A stretch of DNA of 64,000 nucleotides from Marsupella aquatica. Taxonomy: Eukaryota; Marchantiophyta. A program made the translations under genes and the position numbers. Shown in pieces: positions 22,700-36,012 of the stretch. The stretch lies in NCBI GenBank assembly GCA_973895155.1, contig OZ316896.1, positions 3,906,001-3,970,000 on the forward strand, in the 5' to 3' direction. The notes under the pieces are model-generated. The model was not told where the DNA came from. It saw only the letters and a program-made list of their open reading frames with translations, and made no database searches. How positions within the stretch are numbered: the stretch's first letter is position 1; each line of letters opens with the position of its first letter.

Positions 22700-24990
22700 G
22701 TGTTTCTATTATTGTGACGGGATAGAAGGCAGATGAGCCTATTATCAGTCAGTCAATTCATAGAAGCTGGAAACAGTGACCAAATCTTTCTGAATTAAAG
22801 CAATTCCTGAGCAAGGGCCAGGACAGAATGAGTCTGGATACAATGTCTGAAAATTCAGGAGCGTCATGATGCTGTCAAGGCCATGATTGAGAAAAAAGCT
22901 CTGACTTGGACTTTCTGTCATAGCATGTTTGGACCATAGCATCTTAGGTGCTTGATAAGAAGAAGGAAAGCAGGTAAACAAAGCACTGAAGCACTTGCAA
23001 TGAACAAAAAATATCTCCCAAAGAACAAAATGAGCCAATCCTGGGACTGATCCAATGGCAGGGACTCATCCAAAATGGCAAGAGACCCGGTAGGGCTTCT
23101 CTACCTCTCGTTTTTGGCTCAGGTAACAGTCACACATGTTTTCCGTGAAGCCAAGTGGTACACTTGCAAATACATGGTTTACCACTTGTGAGCAAAGTCC
23201 CACACCCATAAGTTTGGGCTGGGCATTTTTTGGATTTTTTTCACAGCACTTCAGGTTTGAAATGCCCTAATGAAGAGAAAGACCCCAGGAAGACCAAAAA
23301 GCCCAAGACCCCATATAAGAGTCCCTCACAACAGCAAATTACATCTTACTTATAAAGCGCAAACAAAAGCTAGAGATGGGGTCTAGATTTCTAGAGTGAA
23401 TCTTCTAGATTGTAACTCCACATGAAGAGAAAACTTAGTGAATACCAAAAACCCAGATGGGGGCAAAGGTGATTGTGGAAAAACATAGATCATTTTGTAG
23501 CTTATTTAAAGTTTTTTTTAATCTCTATTAATATTCAAATAATAGGCATTCAGACTCATACTCCCAAAGCTTTCATTGCAGTAAATGGGTCACAAAGAGG
23601 AACCTATCTAGAGACCCTAAACTAATATTCTTGGCCCTACAAAAGAATAGTGAATGTACTCTGTACTAGACAGTGCTAAAGACACAAGAAGGTGGTGAGA
23701 ACATAAACTAGGAGATAAGGCCTCTGCTACACAAAAAAAACCTGTAGGAAATAGTCAAATGTAGAGCCCAGTCCTCAAGAACTCCAAAGCAAGCAGGTAG
23801 GATAGGTCAACATTTTCCTTTTCCTAAAAACTAATTTGACTACCAGGTTTCCCTTAATTTGTATGTGAGATGGTGGTTTAACCAAACTATACTAATCAGA
23901 GATGGCCAGTCATTGTCCAGGACAAATGGACTCTCAAAAGTGGTGGTTGGTTGGACATGCCAAGTTTTTTGTTTTCTAGTTTTGCACAAGATGCCCCCAT
24001 GGCATGTAAGACTGTCTGGATAGAATCAGAGAGGGTGCAGTCTATTGATGTAAATAGAAACTACTCTAGAAAACTAGCAAACAGTGTTACTTGCTCAGAT
24101 TCCATCCGAGTTGCAAAAGTCCATCCAGGCATTTGGACAAGGCTAGACGGATGCCACACGGGCTTCTTTTTCAACATTTCACCATTTAGAGAAACTGCAT
24201 TTGAGAGGAACAGCATACATTGACTTTAGGTAGCTTGTGAAGGGAGGGCAAAACCTAGAGCACAGTTGGTCAGCATGCAAGAAAAAAGAGAAAAGAAATA
24301 ATCCCTAGCCAAGAGGCCATTGCCAGTAGATACACTGTGTTTTACCATAGTAGATCTTGGTTTTAGTGTCTTTGGCTTTACTTGCCTTTGGCTTTTGCCC
24401 TGGTCTTTCTGGCTTTTTGGCCCTTTCTTTTTTCTCCCTTGATTGGGTGTTCGGCCTGAGAGATAATGTCTCCCGGTTGGGGGCCTTCTGTTTTTTTGGC
24501 AATTTCAAATATATTCTTGGTTAAGGATTGAAGATCGAAACTTTCATACAGGGGGGGACTTTGAGGGCTTCTCACATGTTGGACTGAATGAAGGAGGGCC
24601 CCTTTATCAATGAGTTTCAAATGCTAGTAAGGCAATCTCTCAAAGCAACTTACTACAACTAACAGAAGTATTCAGAACCGGAATTTAACAGTCCCACTGT
24701 GCTTAACAATCTGTTCCACTAGTTTATGCCATGGCCACTGAGCACCCTTGTGATTGACTTGGTTCCTAGGAGTGTATTTGCATTCACTGAGTTGCTCAAT
24801 CTTTACCTTGAAACATCCAGTCAAAGTCCATTAAATCAGGCAGCATACAACAGGGTGGCCCATGAAAAGGGGGACAAAATTGAAAGGAGACTAGAGGTCA
24901 AAGTGACAGAAGCAGAAGGGACCGCGCCAAGATACAGGCTAGGCCTCAACAGAGAGACAGCTAAACACAATGCTAAACTAAGTGCGTGCA
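22700..24990. other. Gene-poor stretch, nothing supported
   Basis: Open frames here (for example at 23951 and 24378) are short, compositionally odd and lack motifs. No RNA gene was recognised. Confidence 0.4.
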
Positions 24991-25076
24991 GAGGGGGAGG
25001 GGGGGGGGGGCGGACAGGCAGCACACTCCTTAAGACCTGCCAGTGAAAGCAGCCTCGACAAGGGGCCACCCAGGGG

Positions 25077-25276
25077 GTCCGTGATGAAAAATAACCTTGT
25101 CAATCTATCTACAAGTCAAACACTACCAAGCAACCTATAATTTGTCCGTGATGAAAAATGACCTTTTCAATCTATCTACAAGTCAAACACTACCAAGCAA
25201 CCTATAATTTGTCCGTGATGAAAAATGACCTTTTCAATCTATCTACAAGTCAAACACTACCAAGCAACCTATAATT
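25077..25276 (+). repeat. Tandem repeat, 3 units of 67 bp
   Basis: Three nearly identical units, each starting GTCCGTGATGAAAAAT. The flanks share CACTGAGTTGCTC (about 24785 and 25276), so the array may sit between duplicated target sequence. A run of about 16 G lies just upstream near 24995. Confidence 0.85.
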
Positions 25277-25664
25277 CACTGAGTTGCTCGATCTTGTATT
25301 GTTGGGTTCATTGTTTAATACATGGGCACTCCACCTTCTAGTCAACATAGATTTTTCTCTTTACATAGGCAAGGAGGTGGCTGCCTTAAATGCCAGAAGG
25401 GTAACCTTGCCAACTTGCTGGTTCAAAGTCCCTTTGAAAGCACACCCAAGTCACCTACATTGTTCACCGCTATTAGTTTAATGTAAGAATAAATGTTACC
25501 TCAAAACTAATGAAAACCACCCTAATTTTGGTGAATGCAATCTCAAGGTAAAATCTCATGGGGTCCAATCTCTCGTGTTAGATCCCAAAACTATCTTCAC
25601 CAAAACTAGTGAGGATGACACTAATGGCATGACAGAAGAGTGTACTAGGACTCTAGGCTCGTAA

Positions 25665-25846
25665 ACACAGTAGTCGTTCAACTGTACTTCAAACAAGTTA
25701 TGAGTAAATAACTTTGATTGGGGTTACACAGTGCTAGTTCAACTGCACTTCAAACAAGTTAAAACTAAGTAACTTTGATTGGGGATACATAGTGCTAGTT
25801 CAACTGTACTTCAAACAAGTTAAAACTAAGTAACTTTGATTGGGGT
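25665..25846 (+). repeat. Tandem repeat, 3 units of 61 bp
   Basis: Units contain GTTCAACTGTACTTCAAAC and AACTTTGATTGGGG with few differences. Confidence 0.85.
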
Positions 25847-26534
25847 TTTGGCCTGAGGGCCTTCTGTTTTGTTCGGGTTTTTCTTGGCAGTGTGAAATAC
25901 CCTTTCTCATTTTATAGACACAACTTTACCCATATTTTTATAGTATTAGCAAGCACTCAAATACTTTGGCAGTAGCTTCATGATAGTAACTAGTGAGGAC
26001 AACTGCTATATTTTTCTATTTTTGTAAGACTTTTTAAATAGTTTCCCTCAAAAACATTTATTTCAGTGAGGACAATTATTAGCTACTTTCTGGTGGCTGC
26101 ATGTGAGTAACGGAACTGCGGAAACTATTTGAAACAGTTAATGTACGCCTGGAAAATGGATCTGGTCACATATCCTGCCATTTTTAGTTGCATACAAATT
26201 TCCTTATTTAGCAATCAAGTGTATGGCAGGAAATTTCTCCAATTGACTCGAATGAATTTCCCCTCGTGCGTCACATGGGTACTCTCGTTTGATTCTATTC
26301 TATGTGCTTCATAAATGTATTGTAGTAAGTTGCCCATTTTAATTCTTTGTGTTTGTCTTTTCTGGCCTCAATTTGGGTGTATGTTTCTTGCCAGATATTT
26401 TGAATACTACTCCAACGCTAGCCCAATCTCCCTCTGTTGCACATATTTTTCATACACGGTGAGACCAAAAAAAAATGCATAAGAGGAATAAATGGTTGTC
26501 CTATTGGCATGAATCACGTCTCACTTCAATGTCT

Positions 26535-26880
26535 GTGCAAGCACAAAAGATGTTGATGTGGAAAGGCTGTTGATGCGGAACAGATGTGGAAAAGATGTCG
26601 ATGCAACCGATATGGTGGTTGATCGGAGGGTCATGGTTAGGTGCCCCGTACACAAACACAATACTCTCTATTCTGGAATGAGCACTCCAGGTCACCCAGA
26701 GTATTTAGATACCGATTTGTGGTGTAAAGGATGTTGTTGTGTAAAAACTGTTCTCATACAAAAGATGTTGATTCAAAAATTGTAGTTGTGTAAAAGTTGT
26801 CAATGTGCAAAAATTGTCAATGCGGAAAAGATGTTGCTATGTAAAACAAATCATAGTGCAAAAGATGTTGTGAAGGAAAT
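26535..26880 (+). repeat. Degenerate short repeat of the AAAAGATGTTG type
   Basis: The words AAAAGATGTTG and TGTGTAAAAGTTGT recur at about 15-25-bp spacing over 340 bp. A similar array lies at 54295-54470. Frames through it read as repeated KDV-like peptides but carry stops, so I do not treat it as coding. Confidence 0.6.
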
Positions 26881-27152
26881 CATTGAGGAGACAAATGTAA
26901 CCTGGTTAACTTTTGACCCCTATATCCATGTGTCGCACACTTGTCGTTGTGTTTGTGGTCAGGTTGTCAGTTGTGTTGTGGTTCCAAAAGTTAGTTGTGA
27001 TTTCAAACTGGATTAATTGTCATTGAGGCTGCCAATGTGATTGTTGCAGAAATGTTGTTGTTCCAGCCATGTCATCTATGTAATCATGTTATGATTGGAA
27101 ATCGTGTTTTGGTGCATGGTTGCTGGTGCGGCAATGTTCTCATTTTAGTCGA

Positions 27153-27177
27153 TGTTGTTGTTGTTGTTGTTGTTGTT
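27153..27177 (+). repeat. (GTT)8 microsatellite
   Basis: Eight uninterrupted GTT units. Confidence 0.9.
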
Positions 27178-27499
27178 TTGTGAAAGTGATGTTATTGGGA
27201 AAGGCGAGGGCCAAGAGGAAGGAGGGCCCGAGACTCATAAGAACATGGGGCATCTTGGGGTCCAGGTGGGGTTGTGCAATGCTATATGGAGAGAGAACAT
27301 ATAATTACCTTTTTTTGCATCCCTATCAAGTATTACAAGAGCCTGTATTGCATACCACATTACACCTGACCAAGAAGATTTGGAGCAAAATCCATGGCCA
27401 CACCCAAAGTGCAACCAGAGCACAACAGTATAGTTAGGGCTTGAACTTGAGACGTGTTCAGGTACTGTCCCAGTAATTGCACATCAAAAACTAACACCC

Positions 27500-30400
27500 A
27501 GATACATATTTAGAATAACACTCACTGATTCAAATATAATTATTGAGTTTATCATGGTGTAGAGTGACAATCGTGGTACACAACATATTGTTACATTTTG
27601 ATGTGAAATTACTTGGAGGCAGGGAAGAGGAAACGTTTCTCACAAATCACTCATGGCCACTTGACCTGACCACCAGGTCCCACTGAAGTGATTAGTGTTA
27701 TGCATGCAACTACTGTAGCACCATCATAAGCAGGTGCCAAGTAGACACCAAAAAGTCAACATTGTTTTTCCCAAAGTCGAACCCCATAAGGCCGGGTCTA
27801 GTGTTGCATTAGCCCCACCACTTTAAGCAACTTCCCTTTTTATAATGCAAACATGTAATCTATGGTTTTATATTCAATTGACAATGTCAAAGCTTCATTT
27901 TAGTCTCGTAAACTTTTGTACCTATCAACTCATGGAACCCAAATATATAGCTTAAAACTGAACCAAACTTGTTTTGATGTGGAACAACTTTATCAAAACC
28001 AAACAATATGGGTTACCATTCTAGTAATAAAACGGTCTACAACCAGCTATGGCCAGCCTTTCAGTATATTTATTAGAACGTTTTAAAATCATCTTTGAGT
28101 ACAGGCCTACAGGGCTCCAACCGAGGCTGCAACCAAACCAATCAGAATTTTATGATTTTATTAAAGTTAAGAAAAACCGTTTAACAAATATCCACGAGTT
28201 TTATGAAAAGGTTTTAAACTTGAGTGAAAAAAAGAGGAGAATCAAACTTTTTAGTGACTCAACACAGAAAAGTGGGAAGCAATTTTTAAAATTTTTTATC
28301 AGCCTATCTTATAGGTCATGTAAAACTGTAGACCCTTGGCTACTATACAAGAGTTGTGTACCCAAGAGCCCCACTCCAATGCTCCAAAGAGTATCAACAA
28401 CCAACAATGAAGGCAGGCTGGAGTTATGGCCATTACAGTTATGGCCAGTACAAAATACGGGCACAAGCATTGGGAAGCCTGGACCGGAGTTGTGGGCAAG
28501 ATAAGGAAAACCAAGTGAGGTAGGTATGGGTGGCAAGTCCCCAGAGGCACTTACAACGGAAGTACATAAGCGATTCAAAGCTAAGTTTTCTTACACCAAG
28601 TCACAAATGGAACAGTGTTAGGAGGTTGGTTGATTTCCATCTGATGCTAAGTGGTAGCAATTGCAAGGCTCTGTGTCTCACCTCTTAGGGAACCTGCCGC
28701 TCAGGTTGGATTGAAGTGCCACCAGCCACACTTGGACCGATAGTTGGTTGTTGGGTGTAATACACGGGTTGAAACCAGTGACAATGGTAATTTTCTTATT
28801 CTTAACCTGTAGAGCTTCCTTATTACAGGCTCATCATGGAACAAACTTTGTTATCTTGTCGTGTGGCAAACTAAAAGGGAGAAAAAAATTTAAAATTATT
28901 CCTAAAGGTGAGAATAGGAACTTAAAGGCAGGATAGACACAAACGTTTGTAGGGACAACCCGGATGGACATAGCCTGTTGACACTATAACACCAATCCCT
29001 AATGACACCCAAAATGGATTACAGGTGTCTTATGAACAGAAGCTAACCGAGATTTAGAAATTAAGTTAAGTACGTTTTACCTCCTCCGTTGCTCCTGTCT
29101 GGACAGACTACAGGAAGAAACAACCAAAAACCTCCTGCTCCCGTTCAGACAGCTTTTTACAGGTCACCATTAAAGCACAAGTGAAAAGTGTGTTATACAA
29201 GCCCAATCTTAGGTTTCTTCTGTGTCCATCCAGGTTGTGTTTGTCCATCGGGGCTTTTTCTCAAACGTTTGTGTCTATCCCGGATTTAAGATCTGAGAAT
29301 ATAGTTTTTAATTAGAACTCTGATCAAGTGGCAAAGTGAATTCAGTGCAAAAGATAATATCATGGCTCATCAATGAGCCTTGTACACTCAGTGCTTGCAG
29401 CCCTCTTCATTTACTGCCCGCAAGAAGGGAGCACCCGTGAAATTTTCTAAGTGTCAAAATCAATGAGCTTGCTCCAAAGTGGGATTTCCGTCAAATAAAG
29501 TTTATAGCTTACCAATTTCAACTACCCCTACTTGGCCCCGATCTGCTACTCTACCAAGAGGTATTGTATTATGTGAGCAAACAGGAATTTTGATACCAAG
29601 GAGACTCTGAGTGTTGTTAACCTCGTTGTTAGCAAGTCACTAGTGGTTATTAATTTCTTTTGACTTTGGTTGCCTCTTTTAATATTAGTAGTAACTGTTT
29701 TTTTGGACTCCAGATGGCGAGTCTGCTAGCCAAAAGAGGAGTCCCAACTAAAGTGGATGTTACCAACCAGGTCGTTGTTAGCGAGGCAGTTGGATATAGA
29801 AAAATAAGGGTCATACGAGTTTAAAAATTGCTCATGCGAGGATATTTTTTACTGTTTCCTTGCGAGCTACAATGACCCTTCTACCAATAACCTAGTGTTT
29901 CGTTCACATGTAGTCACATTTGCACCTTCTATTAATGTCAACATTGGACAGTGGCCACGGGCAGCAGCCTCCCTAGCCCGATGGGACAATGCATTAATAT
30001 TAATGTGCATCAAGAGTGTCAATAGTACTACATGATCAAATTTTGGGCAAGTTGTCATTGGAAGTAATGATTAATGCTCTGCCTGCAGAATAATAATTAA
30101 CGTCAACAATTGATCATCATATGAGGGGGGCTTTGCAAGATTATCAAGGCCATTTAGTGTCTCTCAAGGTATATGCTTGATGGGACCCCTGCCAAAACAA
30201 AGTCTCTCAAGGTATATGCTTGATGGGACCCTGCCAAAACAAATTTACGTGATGGGCCCTCACAATTTTTTTGTTACAAACTAGGCCCCTTCAGACACCC
30301 TTTTGTCAGATGTTCTTATAATAATTCTTATAAGGAGTTTTAGCTTGGTATTATCACCAATAAGAGTTACCATAAATTTTTGAGTCAAACAGTCTGTGCG

Positions 30401-32220
30401 GAATGACAAACTACACCATGGGGGAACCGCAGAGTAATGGCGGACGTCACGTATATTGCAAGTTCCTAAGTACGTGAAGCTTGTGGGGTTAACTTAGTGT
30501 ATATTTTGGGGTACCATGTGCGATCCTAGCCTAATATAAACACACCTGTTTTATAACATGAATATTCTAAATCTATTCTCTATTTTCAATATTAATGACC
30601 TATTTTACTTTAGAAAAGATGTATATTAGAGAATGTTTTACAAATATGGGTTTATAATACATTTTTTTGCTTCCTACGCTTTTTACAAATTTTGTTAATT
30701 TCTATGAAATATACATATTTTGGATCGCACGTGATTCCTAAGATTTTTGATAGTCAACCTCCCAAGACGTGAAGACAATATGATTCATGTCTTCAGGTTT
30801 GAATTCTACCTTACCATCCATCTTTAGGTTGCTTCATGATGCAACCTATGCACTGGGTTTGCATATTAAATGTTGACATGTTCTTTTGTCTAAAATAGTA
30901 TGGAATGAATACTCTATTTTTGGTCGTTGGCCCCTACTGTAACATTCAGAATTGTCCAAGTGTGGAAGGAACCAAGGATCTTTTACTTTTGGCGTCTTGC
31001 CCTTGTTGCACAACTTTCAAAAATTGTCAAAGTGTGAAACAAAGACAACATGGAGTCAATTGTACCGGAAATTTTTGCTAGCCTACAAGAACTAGACTAA
31101 ATGTTGTACAAACCCGCTATCATGTAATGACGAATTCTCAAAAACTCTATATTCATGTGAAGACATAATACATTGATTATGTCTTCAAGCATAGACATAC
31201 ATGCGATACACTATGACATGGCGCGCTGTGGAGTTGGGTGGGAAATGTACTGTTGACCATGCAATTAGGCACCATATTATAATAAGAATCATGTGTACGG
31301 AACCTACATATGGGGCCTATTTTATAACAGAGGTTTTGTAGGGCCCATCACATCTCTACATCCAAAGCATAGTTGACTGCAAGTTCCATACACTAAAAGT
31401 TAAAATCACTTAGCCAAAATATGTCAAGTTTGGTCATAATAAATGCAATACCCTGAATAGAAGCAGCCACTTGCTCCATTCCTTAGACAAAAAGCATGTA
31501 TACATCAGCAAGAAAACTGACCCACAAGGGGCCCATTGACACATGATCGACTAGGTTTGGTAATGGATTTAATTGCCTGATTGTTACTTCATGTAAACTG
31601 AGGTCTGGCCTGTTCCAAGCCACATTTGAATGGCTAGGATTGCATCTCACACATAGAAAAAAATCAACTTACTGCAGCCCCAGTTCTTGTAAAGCCCCCC
31701 TGAATAAAGACCTTATTATTACTACTTAGCAACAGAGGTTCCCAATTATCACATTGGAGTGCACAGTGATCCTTGATCACCTTTGATTACACAGTTATTG
31801 TGATCTCTTTTACTTAGAGGGTTTTGAATGCTTCTATATGTTATGTCCATTACAAACTTGGTAGGGAGACACTTCTAAAAATGATTTAAGGGGGTTACTA
31901 GAAACTTGGATAAAAATTAAAAATAAAAACGTAGAATGGGGGGAACCACATCTATTTCACATGGATTAAACTACAAAGAAAATATATGCATAGGATGAAT
32001 CAGAAAGTAAACAAGGACAAATGAATTGACAAATGCTCTGAGTGAGCAGGTTAGATGCCTTGTCTATAAGGGGACATCTAATTTTCTTTTTCTCGGGGAA
32101 TTGTGATTGTAGAGCTTCTTTATTAAAGCCCCGAGCACAATAATGGCGACAACACAAGGACACTTTCCACAAAAGAACTTTGGAAATTCCAAAAATCACT
32201 AAATATTATTATTTTAATAA
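27500..32220. other. Repeat-rich, no gene recognised
   Basis: About 4.7 kb without a convincing gene. A 42-bp direct duplication lies at 30159-30243 (units begin GTCTCTCAAGGTATATGC). The 151-aa frame at 28049 lacks any motif and overlaps long frames on the opposite strand, so I do not call it. No LTR or primer-binding site was seen. Confidence 0.4.
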
Positions 32221-32325
32221 AAAGGGGGCGACATGACGCGTGGCTGCGCGTGAAACCCTGAAAATGACTGCAACGTCACATTTTAACCAATCCAACTTGA
32301 CGGGACAAAGAGACATGTTCATGCG

Positions 32326-32347
32326 AATAATAATAATAATAATAATA
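32326..32347 (+). repeat. (AAT)7 microsatellite
   Basis: Lies just beyond the 3' end of the minus-strand exon series. Confidence 0.9.
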
Positions 32348-32430
32348 GAGAAATAAATCTTTGAGATCCTTTATATATGATAACCAGTATATAAGGAGTT
32401 TACAAATGGTTTCTAGAACGACAATACAAA

Positions 32431-33159
32431 TTAATCTGATCTCATGCCGACTATTATTTTGGAAGTGTCCAAAATTGGGCGTCTGTTAAATTGCTCTACT
32501 AGATATCTATCTCCATGCCTCTGAATCACAGGGTCTTCCCATAGAGTATGATTATAATCATAATCTCTAAAAATAGATTTAACTGACCAATCTGGATAAT
32601 CTCTTCCATTGGCAATGACAAGCGGCTCACAAGAGTTTGCTAGCTTGCTAAGATACGGAATCAGCAAGTTAATCAGGAAACTGTCGTCGACCGACCCAAA
32701 ATATTTGGGCGGAAATAATGATCCAACAACAGGATCTAAACAAGCATGAAATGCATCGGATTCGATAAGCATTATATTTTGCTGCAGATACGCCTTCGTA
32801 TAAATTCCAACCTTCTCAAAACACTTCAAAAATATCCGCTTATTTGATGTCACCCCATCGCATAAGTAACAATGAGACTGATCCCAAATATACTTAAATG
32901 AGGCCATTTCCATCGCAGTAAAAATAGATGCTAAAATCTGATCTAAAAGGTTCTTCCCAAGAGAGGACCAGATCCCTACATCAAAATTCTCAAAACAGAA
33001 TCTCAAGAATTCGTGAAGATGAGGCCTTGGAAAAATGTATATATTCCCAATCCAAATTCCAGTTGAGACCGCCATCAGTCGGGAATGCGGTGCAGTGTAA
33101 CAGAGTAGATGCTCCACGTCTAAAACTATGAGCCCATTTTCTCTACTGCAATGAATCTC
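32431..33159 (-). pseudogene. FCP1/NIF-like HAD domain, third copy (last exon)
   Basis: After a TTTGTCTACAG acceptor (AG at 33160-33161) the exon reads in phase 0 from the previous one and ends at TAA (32431). It keeps the FCP1-type layout: LIVLDVEHLL in the place of the DxDx(T/V) motif, PRPHLHEFLRF, FDVGIWSS, and the terminal LWEDPVIQRHGDRYL block shared with the two neighbouring copies. The second catalytic Asp is Glu and the later acidic pair is altered (LIESDAFH), so phosphatase activity is doubtful. The intron before it (33160-33251, 92 bp) contains the palindrome at 33206. It is listed as a pseudogene only because the larger gene carries breaks; this exon is open. Confidence 0.6.
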
Positions 33160-33251
33160 CTGTAGACAAACACAAGAAGATGCATGAGCCCGTATGGATG
33201 TAGTCACGCGAATGGTCGCGTCACATATTACAGAGAAAACATCCTCTACAC

Positions 33252-33953
33252 TCTGGCCATTGATAAGTGACGTCTGTTGAAGTGCTTGATAAGAACTTGA
33301 TCCGCATGTCTCTGCACGTACAGATGCTCCCATATATCCTCGTTCAGATCCCAATCTCGATGTAGATTTCTAATCGACCAGATGGGATAATCAAACTTGT
33401 TAGCGAACGCAAGACAAAGCCCTGAATTTGATAGCTTTCGTAAATATGGAATGAGGTCATCCCTCAAAAAGACATCATCCAACGATCCTTGAAACGACTT
33501 AGCGAACAATAATCCGCATACAACTGTCTGGCATGTATGGGAAGGACAGACATCAATCTGGATTATATTCTCTGGTCGATAATCTTGAAACATATCACAT
33601 AGTCTCTCGATAGATTTGAAGACAACAGTCTTATAATTTTTCTTCACATAACCAAGATTCCAGCAATGATCCCGCGTGAACACATATATCAACTGCGACA
33701 GGTCGGTGCTCGACAACACTTCTGAAAGTATCTGATAAACCAGTTTATCGTCGAGAACAGACCAGACCATCACATCAAAATGATCATAACAGAATTTTAT
33801 AAGATCATGAAGATGCGGCCTCGGAATGACACATAGAGATCTGATACGAATTCCGGGTGCCGACTTGAGCTGAGGAGTATATTTTGAAATAGAGCACAGG
33901 AAGTTTTCCAGTCCTAAAACTAGAAGTTGACGCGACTTGCTCCACTTAGACAC
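33252..33953 (-). pseudogene. FCP1/NIF-like HAD domain, second copy (exon)
   Basis: The acceptor TTCATTTACAG precedes GTG (33953). The donor AGA/GTGTAG (33251) joins in phase 0 to the next exon. The first motif reads LLVLGLENFL, so the nucleophile Asp has become Gly, while PRPHLHDLIKF, FDVMVWSV and the C-terminal IWEHLYVQRHADQV are kept. This is a fold-retaining, probably inactive copy. The upstream exon ends in a phase that does not match its start, so either a small lesion or a separate transcript start lies between. The intervening 33954-34082 holds the palindrome at 34001. Confidence 0.6.
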
Positions 33954-34078
33954 CTGTAAATGAACAATTTGATTATCATATTATGCAATTGCAAACAACC
34001 ACGCGACCGGGCGCGTCACTCCCAAAAGTTCAATTTCAATCAATTTATAAATAATAATTGATAATAAACAATAAACGT

Positions 34079-34984
34079 TTACTTATTGGACTTATCCCGG
34101 GCTTCTATAGCACGGTCTTTTTTGGCAGATAAGTATTTCATAAATTCGTCAAACTTTTCTAAATGGTCTTTATTCCCCTGATTACAAATGATCACGTTTC
34201 TCCTCCAAAGATTCGTCTTATCAATATAATCTTTCTCAAGATTTTCTTGAGAGAACGTTGGAATCCCATATCCACTAAGGAGCTCGCGGAATGTCAACTT
34301 GTCAATTGACATGTCGCATAGATATGGATATAGTTTCTTTCTAAAAAATAGGTCATCATCGAGCCCAGAATATGCATCGGGATACAGCGATGAATAGAAG
34401 TCATTAAGGCTCATCTTATATGCAGCATCATCGATAAGAATGACATTCTCGATGTTGTAATCTTTAATATCGGCGGCAATGTCCGAGAGACATTTGACAA
34501 ATAAAGGGATGTCATTATTATTCTTCCCAATAAGTTGAGTTGATTCTTGTCCCCATATAAATTTAATACGTTTCAAAACTTCGGGTCGAAGTATCAGCCT
34601 TACACAAGATAGAATATTCCGTTTGAACATGCACGACCAGATCGCAATGTCGTATAGATCTGCCACCTTCTCAAGAAATTCCATTAAATCAGGCCTTGGA
34701 TAGATAACCTTGTGCATCTGTCTCACACCCCTTGACCGAATGGGCATCCCAGGGCTAATCTTCTCTGACCAGATAAGTACCCGATTCAGATCGAAAATTA
34801 CAAGTCTCTTCTGAACCGGTGACTTCTTTGCCGATGGATTAGGCACCATCCGTACCTGTGATTTTTGTGCCGCAGGGTTTGGAGAACGTACTAGAATGGT
34901 CTGTTTGTTTCCCGCCTCTGGACGATCACCGGACTTCCGGACTGGTGCCTTCGATACTCGATCAGGGGGTTTCGGGATAGGCTT
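34079..34984 (-). pseudogene. FCP1/NIF-like HAD domain, first copy (exon)
   Basis: The exon opens after TGTTTTACAG (AG at 34985-34986) with a basic, Pro-rich leader of about 50 residues. The HAD domain follows: LVIFDLNRVLIW (DxN in place of the usual DxDxT/V), YPRPDLMEFLEKV, YDIAIWSCMF, then VILIDDAAYK with the acidic pair intact. This is the best-preserved of the three copies. FCP1/SCP-type enzymes dephosphorylate Ser/Thr of proteins such as the RNA polymerase II tail, but loss of the second Asp makes activity uncertain. The frame ends at TAA (34079), which could be a true end or lie just past a GTAAAC donor (34082). Confidence 0.65.
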
Positions 34985-35070
34985 CTGTAAAACATTAAGA
35001 AATGAAAATAAGTTTATAACGCGAACGGTCGCGTGACTACAAAGAGAGATACTGAAATGAAGTGTATTAC

Positions 35071-35859
35071 CTATACAAGACGGTTGTTTAGTGCTGGAAT
35101 TCCGCCGGAAATGTCAATCATAGCAGCACGGATCCCGGTAACTAGGTTACTTGCGGACGTCGGCTTGCGGAAGTCCATGTCAAATAACGACAAGACTATC
35201 TCCCTACGGAATTTCTCAATTTGATCCGCGGCAAAATTAATTCCGTTTCCTTGACACAAGCACTTGGCGTATCTCAAGATAAACACACCACAACTGTGGC
35301 CGTCACTCTGGTGAGGAATATCATTCCGATATATCCATTCCCAACCTGAGAGATCCAAGTTGACACCAGTTCTCCAGCCAATTTCGTCGGCGTAGTACTT
35401 CCCAACAATATCTAGCACCCCAGGATTTTGTCGATTATGAACTAGAGAATCTAGGTACTCCAGCCGTTTCTCCTTTGGATACAAGACTACCAATGACCAA
35501 TGTTCTTTCACAGCATTGTGTACTGGAAAGACCAGTTTCTCGTATTCACTGATTTTTAGCGGAAACTCCTTTGTCCAAGCTGCTCTCTCCTCGTCGAAAA
35601 TGGTAGGATCCATGGAGAGAAGCTCAAAATGGTGTGTTTGGAAGAATTTGACAAGGTCTGACTTTCCAACTCTATCGAGAATCAGTTCGAGAAAACTCAA
35701 ATAAGCGTTAATTATATCATCGGTGAGCAACTCGCGCGGTCTCAGACACATCATATGTTTTCTCTTGATCGAGTGTTGTAAGAACTTGGTCAATAGCTCT
35801 TCCATATCCTTAGAAGGATCAAGGCATTGATCTATTCGACTAGCCAAATTTTCAAAAAA
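35071..35859 (-). pseudogene. Ulp1/SENP-type cysteine protease domain (exon)
   Basis: The acceptor TTTTTTTGCAG precedes TTTTTTGAA (35859). The domain has the complete C48 catalytic set. In the frame counted from 35865, His122 lies in EHWSLVV, Asp139 in YLDSL, Gln186 in PHQSDGHSCG and Cys192 in the same motif. Ulp1-type proteases cleave SUMO or related ubiquitin-like tails, and such domains are often carried by plant MULEs and other large elements. The exon end is either CTT/GTATAG or TAG/GTAATA; both are phase 0 and join in frame to the next exon at 34984. The intron between carries the palindrome at 35019. Confidence 0.75.
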
Positions 35860-36012
35860 CTGCAAAAAAACAGAAATTTCAGAACGCCTTCAAATAACGT
35901 ACTGAGGTTGTAGCCTAAGGGTTGTAGCCTCAGAAAACAGAAACAATAACAGATCAATAATAAAATAATGACGTCTATAATAGAAACTTTAAGCTTATAG
36001 CTTGCGAATGAC

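Noticed and set aside
28049-28504. 151-aa ORF
   Set aside because: No motif, and long frames exist on the opposite strand of the same DNA, which suggests repeat sequence without selection for coding.
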